Assembly: GCA_018816815.1 (NCBI GenBank)
Contig: JAHIVD010000009.1
Coordinates: 1 to 5,316 of the forward strand
Direction of reading: 5' to 3'
Source of the DNA: Patescibacteria group bacterium
Lineage (GTDB): Bacteria; Patescibacteriota; Microgenomatia; Daviesbacterales; UBA10151
Length of the DNA stretch: 5,316 nucleotides
The notes under the pieces were generated by a model, which searched no databases, was not told where the DNA came from, and was given only the letters and a program-made list of their open reading frames with translations. Shown here in pieces: positions 1-5,131 of this stretch (its first letter is position 1; every line of letters begins with the position of its first letter). The position numbers and the translations under genes were made by a program.

Positions 1-2
1 CC

Positions 3-110
3 GGAAAAACCAAAGAAGGTTTGCAGACAACAGGTGATACTTACAATTCATCCTTTAAACTGGAAACCGTAACTGGATCACCCATGGAGATCCTTCAAAT
101 TCTTAGTTAA
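3..110 (+). CDS. C-terminal tail of an unrecognised protein (5' end outside window)
   Basis: An open frame enters from the left edge and runs 35 codons to a TAA at 108-110. The other five frames close early or give an unlikely composition. The peptide is polar and ends GSPMEILQILS, an ordinary soluble-protein composition rich in Thr, Ser and Gly. I do not recognise a family, and the fragment is too short to assign a function. It converges on the dockerin gene, whose stop is 110 bp further on. The stop is followed at once by AGAGGGGGTGA, which resembles a Shine-Dalgarno sequence but has no convincing gene after it. It could be a chance open frame, so confidence is moderate. Confidence 0.42.
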   Translation, partial: GKTKEGLQTTGDTYNSSFKLETVTGSPMEILQILS

Positions 111-166
111 GAGGGGGTGACATTTCTATTGTCGTCTGACATGATAATAATTCTGCCCAGCTTTAT

Positions 167-189
167 GACTACTAGCTTAATGTGTAGTC
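167..189. repeat. short inverted repeat between convergent genes
   Basis: GACTAC (167-172) and GTAGTC (184-189) are perfect inverted arms around an 11-nt loop. They lie between the stop of the left-edge gene and the stop of the dockerin gene. The position suits a bidirectional terminator, but the stem is only 6 bp. The following bases are TTTATAAAA on one side and ATAAAG on the other, so there is no clear uridine tract on either strand. I therefore record it only as an inverted repeat. The rest of 111-220 shows nothing I can name. Confidence 0.3.
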
Positions 190-220
190 TTTATAAAACA
201 ACACTTTTTTCTAAATGTAC

Positions 221-1093
221 TTATTTTGGAATCCAGAGCCAATAGCCTTTGCTGTTTTCTTCAGGTGAACCAACGGGTGGGGAAGTTAAGCCTGCAGAAG
301 GTGTTGCAATTTCAGGTAAAGGTGAAGTCCAAGCACCGGAAGCGCCAGTTTGGCCAATATTTCTGGTAATTATGGCAAGATCAAAAGCATTGATTATTCC
401 GTCTTTGTTTAAATCAACAATGGCATTCCAATTGGAAGATTTTGAGGTTGAACCAAGTGCTTGTTGAGCAAGCGAATAATCTGCACTGTTTATAACATTG
501 TCATCATTTATGTCTCCGCTAAGTAAGTTTAAGGGTTGGCCGTTGTTCAAATTAGAAATCGAAGGTGACATGACAAATGTGGAAGAGGTGGCAATTTGAG
601 AAGTTCCTTTAAGGAGCGCTGTATACTGTGTTCCTGGATTCAAACCAGCCAGGGAAATATTGTTGTATTCGCCGGAAGCAGGTAAATTTACAGCAAAACT
701 AAGTAGGAATTTGGGGTTTGATGAAAGCGCTCCTTCTGCAATTCCTACAAACATTTTGGTTGTTTGATTATCTAAGGGACTGCCTTCTAAAGTTGCTTTG
801 AAAGATAACGTGGGGCCATATGAGATAGCTGTTGTTGGTATATCGGAAGGTGTTGGGGAGGGTGAAACGGAAGGGTTTTGAGAGACACTGGCTTGAGAAG
901 CACTTAGCAGTTCTTGAATTGGTGAAATCACAGGCTTTGGTACAACTTTAACTATTGGTTTAGTGCTTTTTTGTTCTTGGGCGCTACTGTTAATTGTTTG
1001 ATATTGAGAAACAAGATATGACCCAACAGGAATTGTTAGCAGAAAAAAAACATAAATTCCTAAGAGCAATCTTTGTTTAAAAGTTAAAAACAT
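221..1093 (-). CDS. membrane-anchored dockerin-domain protein
   Basis: A 290-residue protein predicted to be tethered outside the cell. Residues 1-8 are short and basic. Residues 9-29 are a hydrophobic anchor or uncleaved signal, with no obvious lipobox or AxA cleavage site. Residues about 40-90 are a Lys/Pro/Ser/Thr linker (SPSPTP near 77-82). Residues about 91-185 look beta-rich, ending in a fibronectin-III-like pattern (LAGLNPGTQYTALLKG). Residues 193-245 form a type I dockerin-like pair of calcium loops: D194, N196, D198, N202, D205 and D227, N229, D231, N235, D238, each followed by a helix (YSLAQQALG; LAIITRNIG). A Pro/Ser-rich tail ends in the aromatic motif GYWLWIPK. Dockerins classically bind cohesins, but no cohesin gene is visible, so the partner is unknown and calcium-stabilised folding may be the real role. 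The start lies just before the anchor; an A-rich leader without Shine-Dalgarno precedes it. The dockerin call is firm, the cellular role is not. Confidence 0.85.
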   Translation of the reverse strand: MFLTFKQRLLLGIYVFFLLTIPVGSYLVSQYQTINSSAQEQKSTKPIVKVVPKPVISPIQELLSASQASVSQNPSVSPSPTPSDIPTTAISYGPTLSFKATLEGSPLDNQTTKMFVGIAEGALSSNPKFLLSFAVNLPASGEYNNISLAGLNPGTQYTALLKGTSQIATSSTFVMSPSISNLNNGQPLNLLSGDINDDNVINSADYSLAQQALGSTSKSSNWNAIVDLNKDGIINAFDLAIITRNIGQTGASGAWTSPLPEIATPSAGLTSPPVGSPEENSKGYWLWIPK

Positions 1094-1189
1094 TTTTATT
1101 TAGTAGTTAGCATTCAGTTTTTAGTTTTCAGTTTGGTCGAGATCATGATATGTCTGACGTTCGATGTCTAATGACTGATAGCTATTATT

Positions 1190-1218
1190 AGTGTATATTT
1201 ATACTGTAGACTTGGCAA
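1190..1218 (-). promoter_or_regulatory. possible promoter for the dockerin gene
   Basis: Read leftward, TTGCCA (1218-1213) is followed after 17 bp by TACACT (1195-1190). This matches five of six bases of the -35 consensus and four of six of the -10. It would give a leader of roughly 90 nt before the dockerin start. On the opposite strand, TATACT at 1200-1205 could serve the flippase-family gene but has no good -35 at standard spacing. The 162-bp spacer 1094-1255 otherwise contains AT-rich, partly repetitive sequence, with TTCAGTTT repeated 14 bp apart at 1113 and 1127. Confidence 0.33.
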
Positions 1219-1255
1219 CTATTTTGTACAAGATCATTCTTCTAGTGCTCAAAGA

Positions 1256-2275
1256 ATGACTTCTCAAAGAGAGGCTTTTAGAAAACCTAATATGTTTAAA
1301 ATTCTGTTTAATACAACCCTGGGTATAATTTTGATATTTATCTGGTCTCGTTTTGTTGATATAAGCCAAATTTTCTCTACGATTTTAAGAGTAAATTTAG
1401 TTTATCTGGTACCAATTCTTTTTTTTATGCTTCTTTCCCCGGTGCTGCGTGCTATTAGGCTTAAAGTATTTTTATTTGAGAAAATGAAATTTAAGATAAA
1501 GGATTTAATTTTCTTAAATGGTGCAGCAATGATGCTCAATTTTTTTATACCTATTAGAGCAGGGGAGATTGCTAAAGGTGTTTATCTTAATACTCATTAT
1601 AAATTGCCGCTTGGGAAATCTATAATTTGGATATTTATTGATAGATTTGTAGATTTTTTGACAGTATTGATTTTAACCACAATTTTGTTTTTTATAGTTC
1701 CAACTACTCTGAGTATCAAATTTATTATCATCTTAACGCTTATCCTTGCAGCAGTGTTGTTTCTAACCTATCTTACAATATTTAGGATAGATTTTGCTAA
1801 AAAATTGGTTAGTTTTTTGAAGTCTATATTAATAGTAAATAGTATTAAGATATATTTTGATAAATTTAGTACGTTCGTTTTAGAGTCGTTTTCGATCCTA
1901 AACAGGCATCCAAAGGATATATGTTTTATGATTGGTATAACAGTTCTGGCTTACGGTGCAGATGCTGCTATCTGGTATTTTACTTTTATTGCTCTTGGCG
2001 CAAACCAGGATTATTTCAAGATGTATTTAGGTCAGTTATTATCTGCCTTGACTTATCTTATACCTGCTGCTCCTGGTTATATTGGTTCGGCAGAAGCCTC
2101 AGGGCTTTTAATCCTTTCAGGCATTTTTGGAATTTTACCTAATCTAGCTTCAGCAATGATAGTATTGTTGCATATACTTTTAGCTGTTTTTATTCTAATT
2201 TTTGGTCTGATTTCTGTTTATAGTTTGAAAATTGAGGTTGTAGTTCTTTTGAAAAGAGTATTAAAAAGAAGTTAA
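1256..2275 (+). CDS. AglD/LPG-synthase-TM-like (flippase-family) integral membrane protein
   Basis: A 339-residue, strongly hydrophobic protein with about seven or eight membrane segments (roughly 14-34, 48-66, 85-100, 121-148, 153-173, 223-248, 258-290, 300-325). It fits the LPG_synthase_TM / UPF0104 family (PF03706), which includes the membrane part of MprF and archaeal AglD. Family-like motifs are N95 with PIRAGE (99-104) after the second or third helix, a DRFVD motif (129-133), and PAAPGYIGSAE (270-280) late in the protein. Relatives are linked to flipping or transferring lipid-linked molecules, and the soluble MprF synthase domain is absent, so lipid or lipid-sugar translocation is the better guess. 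Substrate unknown. The gene is visibly more AT-rich than its neighbours, partly because of Ile/Leu/Phe codons. ATG 1256 is the most upstream start; ATG 1292 is an alternative. Neither has a good Shine-Dalgarno. Its last 15 bp overlap the end of rplA. Confidence 0.85.
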   Translation: MTSQREAFRKPNMFKILFNTTLGIILIFIWSRFVDISQIFSTILRVNLVYLVPILFFMLLSPVLRAIRLKVFLFEKMKFKIKDLIFLNGAAMMLNFFIPIRAGEIAKGVYLNTHYKLPLGKSIIWIFIDRFVDFLTVLILTTILFFIVPTTLSIKFIIILTLILAAVLFLTYLTIFRIDFAKKLVSFLKSILIVNSIKIYFDKFSTFVLESFSILNRHPKDICFMIGITVLAYGADAAIWYFTFIALGANQDYFKMYLGQLLSALTYLIPAAPGYIGSAEASGLLILSGIFGILPNLASAMIVLLHILLAVFILIFGLISVYSLKIEVVVLLKRVLKRS

Positions 2276-3229
2276 ATCTATTTTTATTCCCGGCCCCATG
2301 GTTGAGGAAAGAGTGATCTTTTTGATTTTGGTTTTGCCTAAAACTTGCATTAAAGTTTTAATATTAGCTGATAACTCTTCCGTAGGTTGATCTATTTTGC
2401 CCATAGCTATGTGGACGATCGGAGCTTTGGATTCTGTTTTATACTCTGTTTTTCCGGCTTGGAATTCCTTGACAGCTTTATTAATTGCCTCGGTTGTTTG
2501 GGTTACAATAGTGCTGTTTTTTGGATTTGGCATTAAGTTTCTCGGACCTAAAATCCTTGCCACTTTTGCTAATTTTGGCATCCAATCCGGCGTAGCAATA
2601 ACTAGGTCAAAATCAATTTTTCCTTTATTAATCTCTTCAATAGTGGAATCGGTTCCAAAAATTACTCCCTCTAGTTGGGGGGTCGAGGGCCCAAAAACAA
2701 GAATGCGTAGCTGAACACCTCTCGCATAGGGCAAGGAGACTAAACCACGAATACCCATTTGTGTGGTGTTTATATGCGCTTCTAAGGTGGCATTAATTTT
2801 AGAATATGACATTTTTTTAACCATGTCAATTGCCTCTTCTAGAGGATATAATTTGCTTTTGTCCAGGTTTTTGATTGCTTCCTGGTATTTCTTGCCCCTT
2901 AACTTTGCTTGGGATTTACTTTTGGATTTGGCTGTGCCGGGTTTTTGGGTTTTTTCCTGGGATGGCTTACTTGACTGCAAAGTACTGCTAGTGTCCTCAG
3001 CGTGATCTTCAGAGGCTTGTTTTACGTCTTGCTCCTCATTTGACTTATCAACTTTAGTTGTTTGCCCAACTTCACCATTTGTTTTGACTGACTCAAGCTC
3101 TGATTCTTGAGAAGCTTTCTCTACCTTCACATACTTTGCTTTATCAGAACTTTTGTCTTTTTTCTTTTTCTTTTTGATTTCAGGTTCAGTCAGCGAATCA
3201 TCAATAATTTTAATCCTTGGTCTACCCAT
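2261..3229 (-). CDS. rplA: ribosomal protein L1 (uL1) with long charged N-terminal extension
   Basis: L1 binds 23S rRNA at the L1 stalk, helps release E-site tRNA, and in many bacteria represses its own operon by binding mRNA. The core starts near residue 109 (RGKKYQEAIKNLDKSKLYPL) and contains the L1 signature LGPRNLMPNPK (227-237; Asn replaces the usual Gly) and the typical ending TMGPGIKID (310-318). Total length is 322 residues against about 230 usually. The excess is a disordered-looking extension of about 110 residues: a basic start with a Lys run (19-24), an acidic Gln/Ser/Glu/Asp middle, then a Lys/Ser-rich stretch (KSKSKSQAK). Residues 49-86 are homologous to part of the NusG extension. 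The start is supported by GGAGGT 11 nt upstream, and the frame stays open into the core, so the extension looks genuinely translated. It is last in the secE-nusG-rplK-rplA cluster; no rplJ/rplL follow. Confidence 0.96.
   Translation of the reverse strand: MGRPRIKIIDDSLTEPEIKKKKKKDKSSDKAKYVKVEKASQESELESVKTNGEVGQTTKVDKSNEEQDVKQASEDHAEDTSSTLQSSKPSQEKTQKPGTAKSKSKSQAKLRGKKYQEAIKNLDKSKLYPLEEAIDMVKKMSYSKINATLEAHINTTQMGIRGLVSLPYARGVQLRILVFGPSTPQLEGVIFGTDSTIEEINKGKIDFDLVIATPDWMPKLAKVARILGPRNLMPNPKNSTIVTQTTEAINKAVKEFQAGKTEYKTESKAPIVHIAMGKIDQPTEELSANIKTLMQVLGKTKIKKITLSSTMGPGIKIDLTSF
2971..3085 (-). repeat. dispersed repeat, copy A (in rplA extension)
   Basis: This 115-bp stretch encodes L1 residues 49-86 and aligns without gaps to 4392-4506 in nusG. 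My hand alignment gives about 87 of 115 identical bases and 21 of 38 identical residues. Shared strings include QDxKQxSxDHxE and LQS. About 24 of the 28 differences are transitions. The reading frame is the same in both copies. Identity falls away outside the block on both sides, which marks it as a discrete duplicated or exchanged unit and not just shared composition. Confidence 0.85.
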
Positions 3230-3240
3230 TGATTGTTTTT

Positions 3241-3246
3241 ACCTCC
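3241..3246 (-). promoter_or_regulatory. Shine-Dalgarno of rplA
   Basis: GGAGGT on the reverse strand lies 11 nt before ATG 3229. It is the only clear Shine-Dalgarno before a gene in this window and fixes the rplA start at the beginning of the N-terminal extension. The spacing is a little longer than the 5-9 nt optimum. Confidence 0.75.
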
Positions 3247-3247
3247 A

Positions 3248-3275
3248 ATATGTAATGTAAAATATGTAATATAAA
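3248..3275. repeat. two-copy 14-bp tandem repeat in the rplA leader
   Basis: ATATGTAATGTAAA (3248-3261) is followed directly by ATATGTAATATAAA (3262-3275), with one mismatch. The pair sits immediately upstream of the rplA Shine-Dalgarno in the 91-bp rplK-rplA spacer. TAATGTA (3253-3259) also has an inverted partner TACATTA at 3307-3313, so the leader RNA could fold back across the spacer. Slippage in AT-rich spacer DNA is the simplest explanation; a regulatory role is possible but unproven. Confidence 0.6.
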
Positions 3276-3320
3276 ATTAGTTGCCATAAAGTTTAATTGT
3301 AGATTGTACATTATAAATTG

Positions 3321-3746
3321 TTAGTTTTGTACCTTTACCCCCATGCTTTTGGCAGTTCCTTTAATAATTTTAATTGCAGCTTCTACATTTTTAGTATTTA
3401 GATCAGGCATTTTAGCTTCGGCAATAGTTTTAACTTGAGCTGTTGTAAGAGAGCCTACAGGTTCTTTCAGCGCAGTTCCGGATCCTTTTTCCAAACCTAA
3501 TACCTTTTTAATCATTTCCGTAACCGGTGGTTCTTTGGTGATAAAAGAAAAAGTACGGTCTTTGTAAACCGTAATAACGACCGGCAAGATATTACCTTTT
3601 TTATCCTGGGTTTTATCATTAAAAGCTTTGACAAACTCCATAATAGGTAAACCATGTTGACCTAGTGCCGGACCAACAGGAGGAGCAGGAGTAGCTTCTC
3701 CTGCAGGAATATTTAGTTTTATTAAAGTTTTAATCTTTTTAGCCAT
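3321..3746 (-). CDS. rplK: ribosomal protein L11 (uL11)
   Basis: L11 sits with 23S rRNA at the GTPase-associated centre at the base of the L7/L12 stalk and takes part in factor-dependent GTP hydrolysis. At 141 residues it is the normal family length, with no extension, unlike its neighbours NusG and L1. The N-terminal domain shows the proline-rich segment PAGEATPAPPVGPALGQHG (14-32), the region that with rRNA forms the thiostrepton-binding site, followed by IMEFVKAFND. The linker has LEKGSG (85-90). The C-terminal RNA-binding domain covers about 75-141, with KTIAEAKMPDLNT (106-118) and IKIIKGTAKSMGV (125-137). Its start MAKKIK is typical. The leader before it, ACCTAACAAAT, has no Shine-Dalgarno. 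It lies 85 nt after nusG; that spacer holds a hairpin and a possible tiny upstream reading frame. Confidence 0.98.
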   Translation of the reverse strand: MAKKIKTLIKLNIPAGEATPAPPVGPALGQHGLPIMEFVKAFNDKTQDKKGNILPVVITVYKDRTFSFITKEPPVTEMIKKVLGLEKGSGTALKEPVGSLTTAQVKTIAEAKMPDLNTKNVEAAIKIIKGTAKSMGVKVQN

Positions 3747-3781
3747 ATTTGTTAGGTATTTGTTTTAATGATTAGTTTAGA

Positions 3782-3805
3782 GTTTTAGTTATTTTAACCT
3801 AAAAC
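3782..3805 (-). other. hairpin in the nusG-rplK spacer
   Basis: The reverse-strand RNA reads GUUUUAG-G-UUA-AAA-UAA-CUAAAAC: ten base pairs with one bulged G and a three-base loop. It is AU-rich and not followed by a uridine tract, so it is not a classical terminator. It could be a processing or stabilising element in the nusG-rplK transcript, or a leader structure controlling rplK translation. Confidence 0.5.
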
Positions 3806-3812
3806 CTGTCAT
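3789..3812 (-). CDS. possible 7-codon leader peptide upstream of rplK
   Basis: AAAGG, six nt before an ATG, opens a reading frame MTGFRLK that ends in TAA, and its second half lies in the stem of the hairpin at 3782-3805. A ribosome translating it would melt the hairpin, an arrangement that would suit translation-linked control of rplK. A frame this short can arise by chance, and nothing in the peptide points to a specific signal, so this is a low-confidence call. Confidence 0.2.
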   Translation of the reverse strand: MTGFRLK

Positions 3813-3831
3813 TCGTAACCTTTCTATATTT

Positions 3832-4785
3832 CTATATTTTTTTAATCTGCAAAAAGTCCAGTTCCACCGGAGTTTCGCGTCCGAATATGGACACCAAAAC
3901 TCTTGCTTTGCCTTTTTCTTCGTCAACAGAATCAATTTTACCTATAAAGTCAGCAAAAGGTCCATCCACAATCTTAACCGCATCGGAAACTGTAAAAACC
4001 TGTTTATACATTGGAGACTCTGTTTTAGTGAATTTGATAATGGTTGAAACTTCTGCATCAGAGATTGGAGTTGGTTTATTTCCCATACCTACAAAGCTGG
4101 TTACACCTTGGATAGTCCGGACTGCCAGCCAGGAAACATCATCCAATTCCATTTTTACTAAGATATAGCCTGGGAAAATTTTCTCTTTGACATTGACTTT
4201 TTTGCCACCTTTGATCTCTATCTTTTCCTGCATAGGTACTAAAACATCTAAAATCTTCTTTTCCAGATTTTCTGACTCAATCCGTTGTTTCAAGGTCACG
4301 GCAATTTTATTCTCATGGCCGGAATAAGTGTGAACTACATACCACTTGGCATTAGGGTTATCTTGCTTGGATTTAACATCAGTTTGATCGTCTGATTGCA
4401 AAGCATTGCTTTCGCCCTCAGTGTGATCTTTAGAGACTTGTTTCGTGTCTTGATCCTTATCTGACTTATTAGCCTTAGCTGTGTGTTTAACTTCGCCGCT
4501 TGTTTTATTAACTTCAGATTTTGCTTCTGATTTTGTTTCTGATATTTCGGATTCTTGCTTTGACTCACTTGACTTCACTTTTTCTGCCAGGGTAGTTTTT
4601 TCAGATTTCACTACTTCTTCAGTAGTTTTTGATTCAGGCACAGCTACTTCTTCAGACTTTGTTATTACCTCTTCATTTTTTACAGATTCCTGTGTCTTGT
4701 CTGATGTTTTATCTGAAGATTGATCATTGACAGCTGATAGTTGTTTATCTTCGCTAGTAGGTAAATTTTGTTTATTATTGTCCAT
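3832..4785 (-). CDS. nusG: transcription elongation/antitermination factor NusG with long N-terminal extension
   Basis: NusG binds the RNA polymerase clamp with its NGN domain and links to ribosomal protein S10 or Rho through its KOW domain. The conserved part starts at residue 147 (KWYVVHTYSGHENK) with FPGYILVKM at 204-212 completing the NGN core. The KOW domain follows at about 270-303 (VKIVDGPFADFIGKID then VLVSIFGRETPVELD). Core length, about 171 residues, is normal; the whole is 317 residues because of a 146-residue leader rich in Lys, Ser, Glu, Thr and Asp with no hydrophobic segments, likely disordered. Residues 94-131 match L1 residues 49-86, and 12-bp tandem repeats lie at 4514-4549. 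The start lies 11 nt after the secE stop, the usual secE-nusG pairing, with an A-rich leader and no Shine-Dalgarno. A later start would remove the extension, but no ATG is seen between residue 1 and the NGN core, which favours the long form. Confidence 0.96.
   Translation of the reverse strand: MDNNKQNLPTSEDKQLSAVNDQSSDKTSDKTQESVKNEEVITKSEEVAVPESKTTEEVVKSEKTTLAEKVKSSESKQESEISETKSEAKSEVNKTSGEVKHTAKANKSDKDQDTKQVSKDHTEGESNALQSDDQTDVKSKQDNPNAKWYVVHTYSGHENKIAVTLKQRIESENLEKKILDVLVPMQEKIEIKGGKKVNVKEKIFPGYILVKMELDDVSWLAVRTIQGVTSFVGMGNKPTPISDAEVSTIIKFTKTESPMYKQVFTVSDAVKIVDGPFADFIGKIDSVDEEKGKARVLVSIFGRETPVELDFLQIKKI
4392..4506 (-). repeat. dispersed repeat, copy B (in nusG extension)
   Basis: This is the partner of 2971-3085. 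It encodes NusG residues 94-131 in the same frame as the L1 copy, with GEV near the start and QDTKQVSKDHTE and LQS further on. The copies lie about 1.4 kb apart in the same orientation. Next to it, toward the NusG N-terminus, the sequence turns into short SEx repeats absent from the L1 copy. Confidence 0.85.
4514..4549 (-). repeat. 12-bp tandem repeat, about three copies, in the nusG extension
   Basis: On the plus strand TCAGATTTTGCT (4514-4525), TCTGATTTTGTT (4526-4537) and TCTGATATTTCG (4538-4549) follow each other. On the coding strand they give a four-residue repeat of the form SExK (seen as SETKSEAKSEVN). The unit length is a multiple of three, so gain or loss of copies keeps the reading frame, a likely route by which the extension grew. 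Confidence 0.6.
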
Positions 4786-4796
4786 ATTTATTTTTT

Positions 4797-5015
4797 TTAT
4801 TTCAAGTTCGAGAAAATGGCTGATGTAATAGAGGTTAAAATATAATCCAAACCTCCCAAAAGTAATCCTACTACTGCAGCCACAAGCATAACTAAAATAG
4901 TATATCGAATAGTTTGTTCCTGATTCGGCCAGGTAACTTTTTTTAGTTCTTCTTTAACTTCTATTAAAAATCCAAATATATTAGGCATAAAAAAAGAGTC
5001 TATCTTTAGACCCAT
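4797..5015 (-). CDS. secE: preprotein translocase subunit SecE
   Basis: SecE stabilises SecY in the SecYEG protein-export channel of the inner membrane. The protein is 72 residues, the short single-span form common outside Proteobacteria. An amphipathic segment carries the SecE signature EELKKVTWP (22-30), followed by one membrane helix at about 37-60 (TILVMLVAAVVGLLLGG within it). It is the first gene of the cluster, 11 nt ahead of nusG. Two starts are possible: ATG 5015, or ATG 4988 (residue 10). Neither has a Shine-Dalgarno. The later start sits directly after a hairpin and a run of seven uridines, so the nine extra residues may really be untranslated leader. Confidence 0.95.
   Translation of the reverse strand: MGLKIDSFFMPNIFGFLIEVKEELKKVTWPNQEQTIRYTILVMLVAAVVGLLLGGLDYILTSITSAIFSNLK
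4989..5011 (-). other. hairpin with uridine run at the secE start
   Basis: On the coding strand GUCUA (5011-5007), loop AAGA, UAGAC (5002-4998) is followed by UC and seven uridines (4995-4989) that end directly against the second possible secE start, ATG 4988. The shape is that of a small intrinsic terminator or attenuator, but the stem has only five pairs, two of them G-C, so strong termination is unlikely. If secE begins at 5015 the element is simply inside the coding region. Confidence 0.35.
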
Positions 5016-5026
5016 TTGTCAAGATA

Positions 5027-5041
5027 CAGTCATATTGACTG
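5027..5041 (-). other. hairpin at the 5' end of the secE operon transcript
   Basis: CAGUCA-AUA-UGACUG forms a perfect six-pair stem with a three-base loop. It begins a few bases after the start site predicted from the promoter at 5052-5080 and ends 11 nt before ATG 5015. A 5'-terminal stem of this kind can protect mRNA from decay or bind a regulator. On DNA the 15-bp palindrome could instead be an operator. Confidence 0.5.
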
Positions 5042-5051
5042 AATTTAATCA

Positions 5052-5080
5052 AGTATAACAAATTAATATGCAATCATCAA
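5052..5080 (-). promoter_or_regulatory. promoter of the secE-nusG-rplK-rplA operon
   Basis: Read leftward, TTGATG (5080-5075) is separated by exactly 17 bp from TATACT (5057-5052). This is a strong housekeeping-sigma match: four of six bases at -35 and five of six at -10. Transcription would start near 5045, giving a leader of about 30 nt before ATG 5015. No equally good promoter is seen before nusG, rplK or rplA, so all four genes are likely read together from here. Confidence 0.65.
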
Positions 5081-5131
5081 GTAGTAGGAATTTTTGAGTC
5101 TTGTTTGATATAGGCAATGTCTTGTTGTCCA

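Noticed and set aside
167..205. Intrinsic terminator between the two convergent genes at the left
   Set aside because: The stem is only six pairs with an 11-nt loop and no uninterrupted uridine tract follows on either strand.
129..245. TTG-started 38-codon frame on the plus strand behind a Shine-Dalgarno-like motif
   Set aside because: The predicted peptide has no recognisable character, starts with a rare codon and overlaps the end of the well-supported dockerin gene on the other strand.
1094..1255. Spacer between the dockerin and flippase-family genes as a small RNA gene or mobile-element remnant
   Set aside because: Partial repeats and short palindromes (for example ATCATGAT at 1142) are present, but there are no terminal inverted repeats, target duplications or a stable extended fold.
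2397..3005. Open frames of 80-105 codons on the plus strand opposite rplA
   Set aside because: They are mirror frames of a clearly conserved ribosomal protein gene and have no family features.
3310..3315. Perfect TATAAT on the minus strand just after rplK, as a separate rplA promoter
   Set aside because: No -35-like hexamer is found at 16-18 bp spacing, and such hexamers are common by chance in AT-rich spacers.
3887..4723. Open frames opposite or out of frame with nusG, including Ser/Asp-rich and Lys/Gln-rich peptides
   Set aside because: They follow from the low-complexity codon pattern of the NusG extension and from its conserved core; the NusG frame explains the region.
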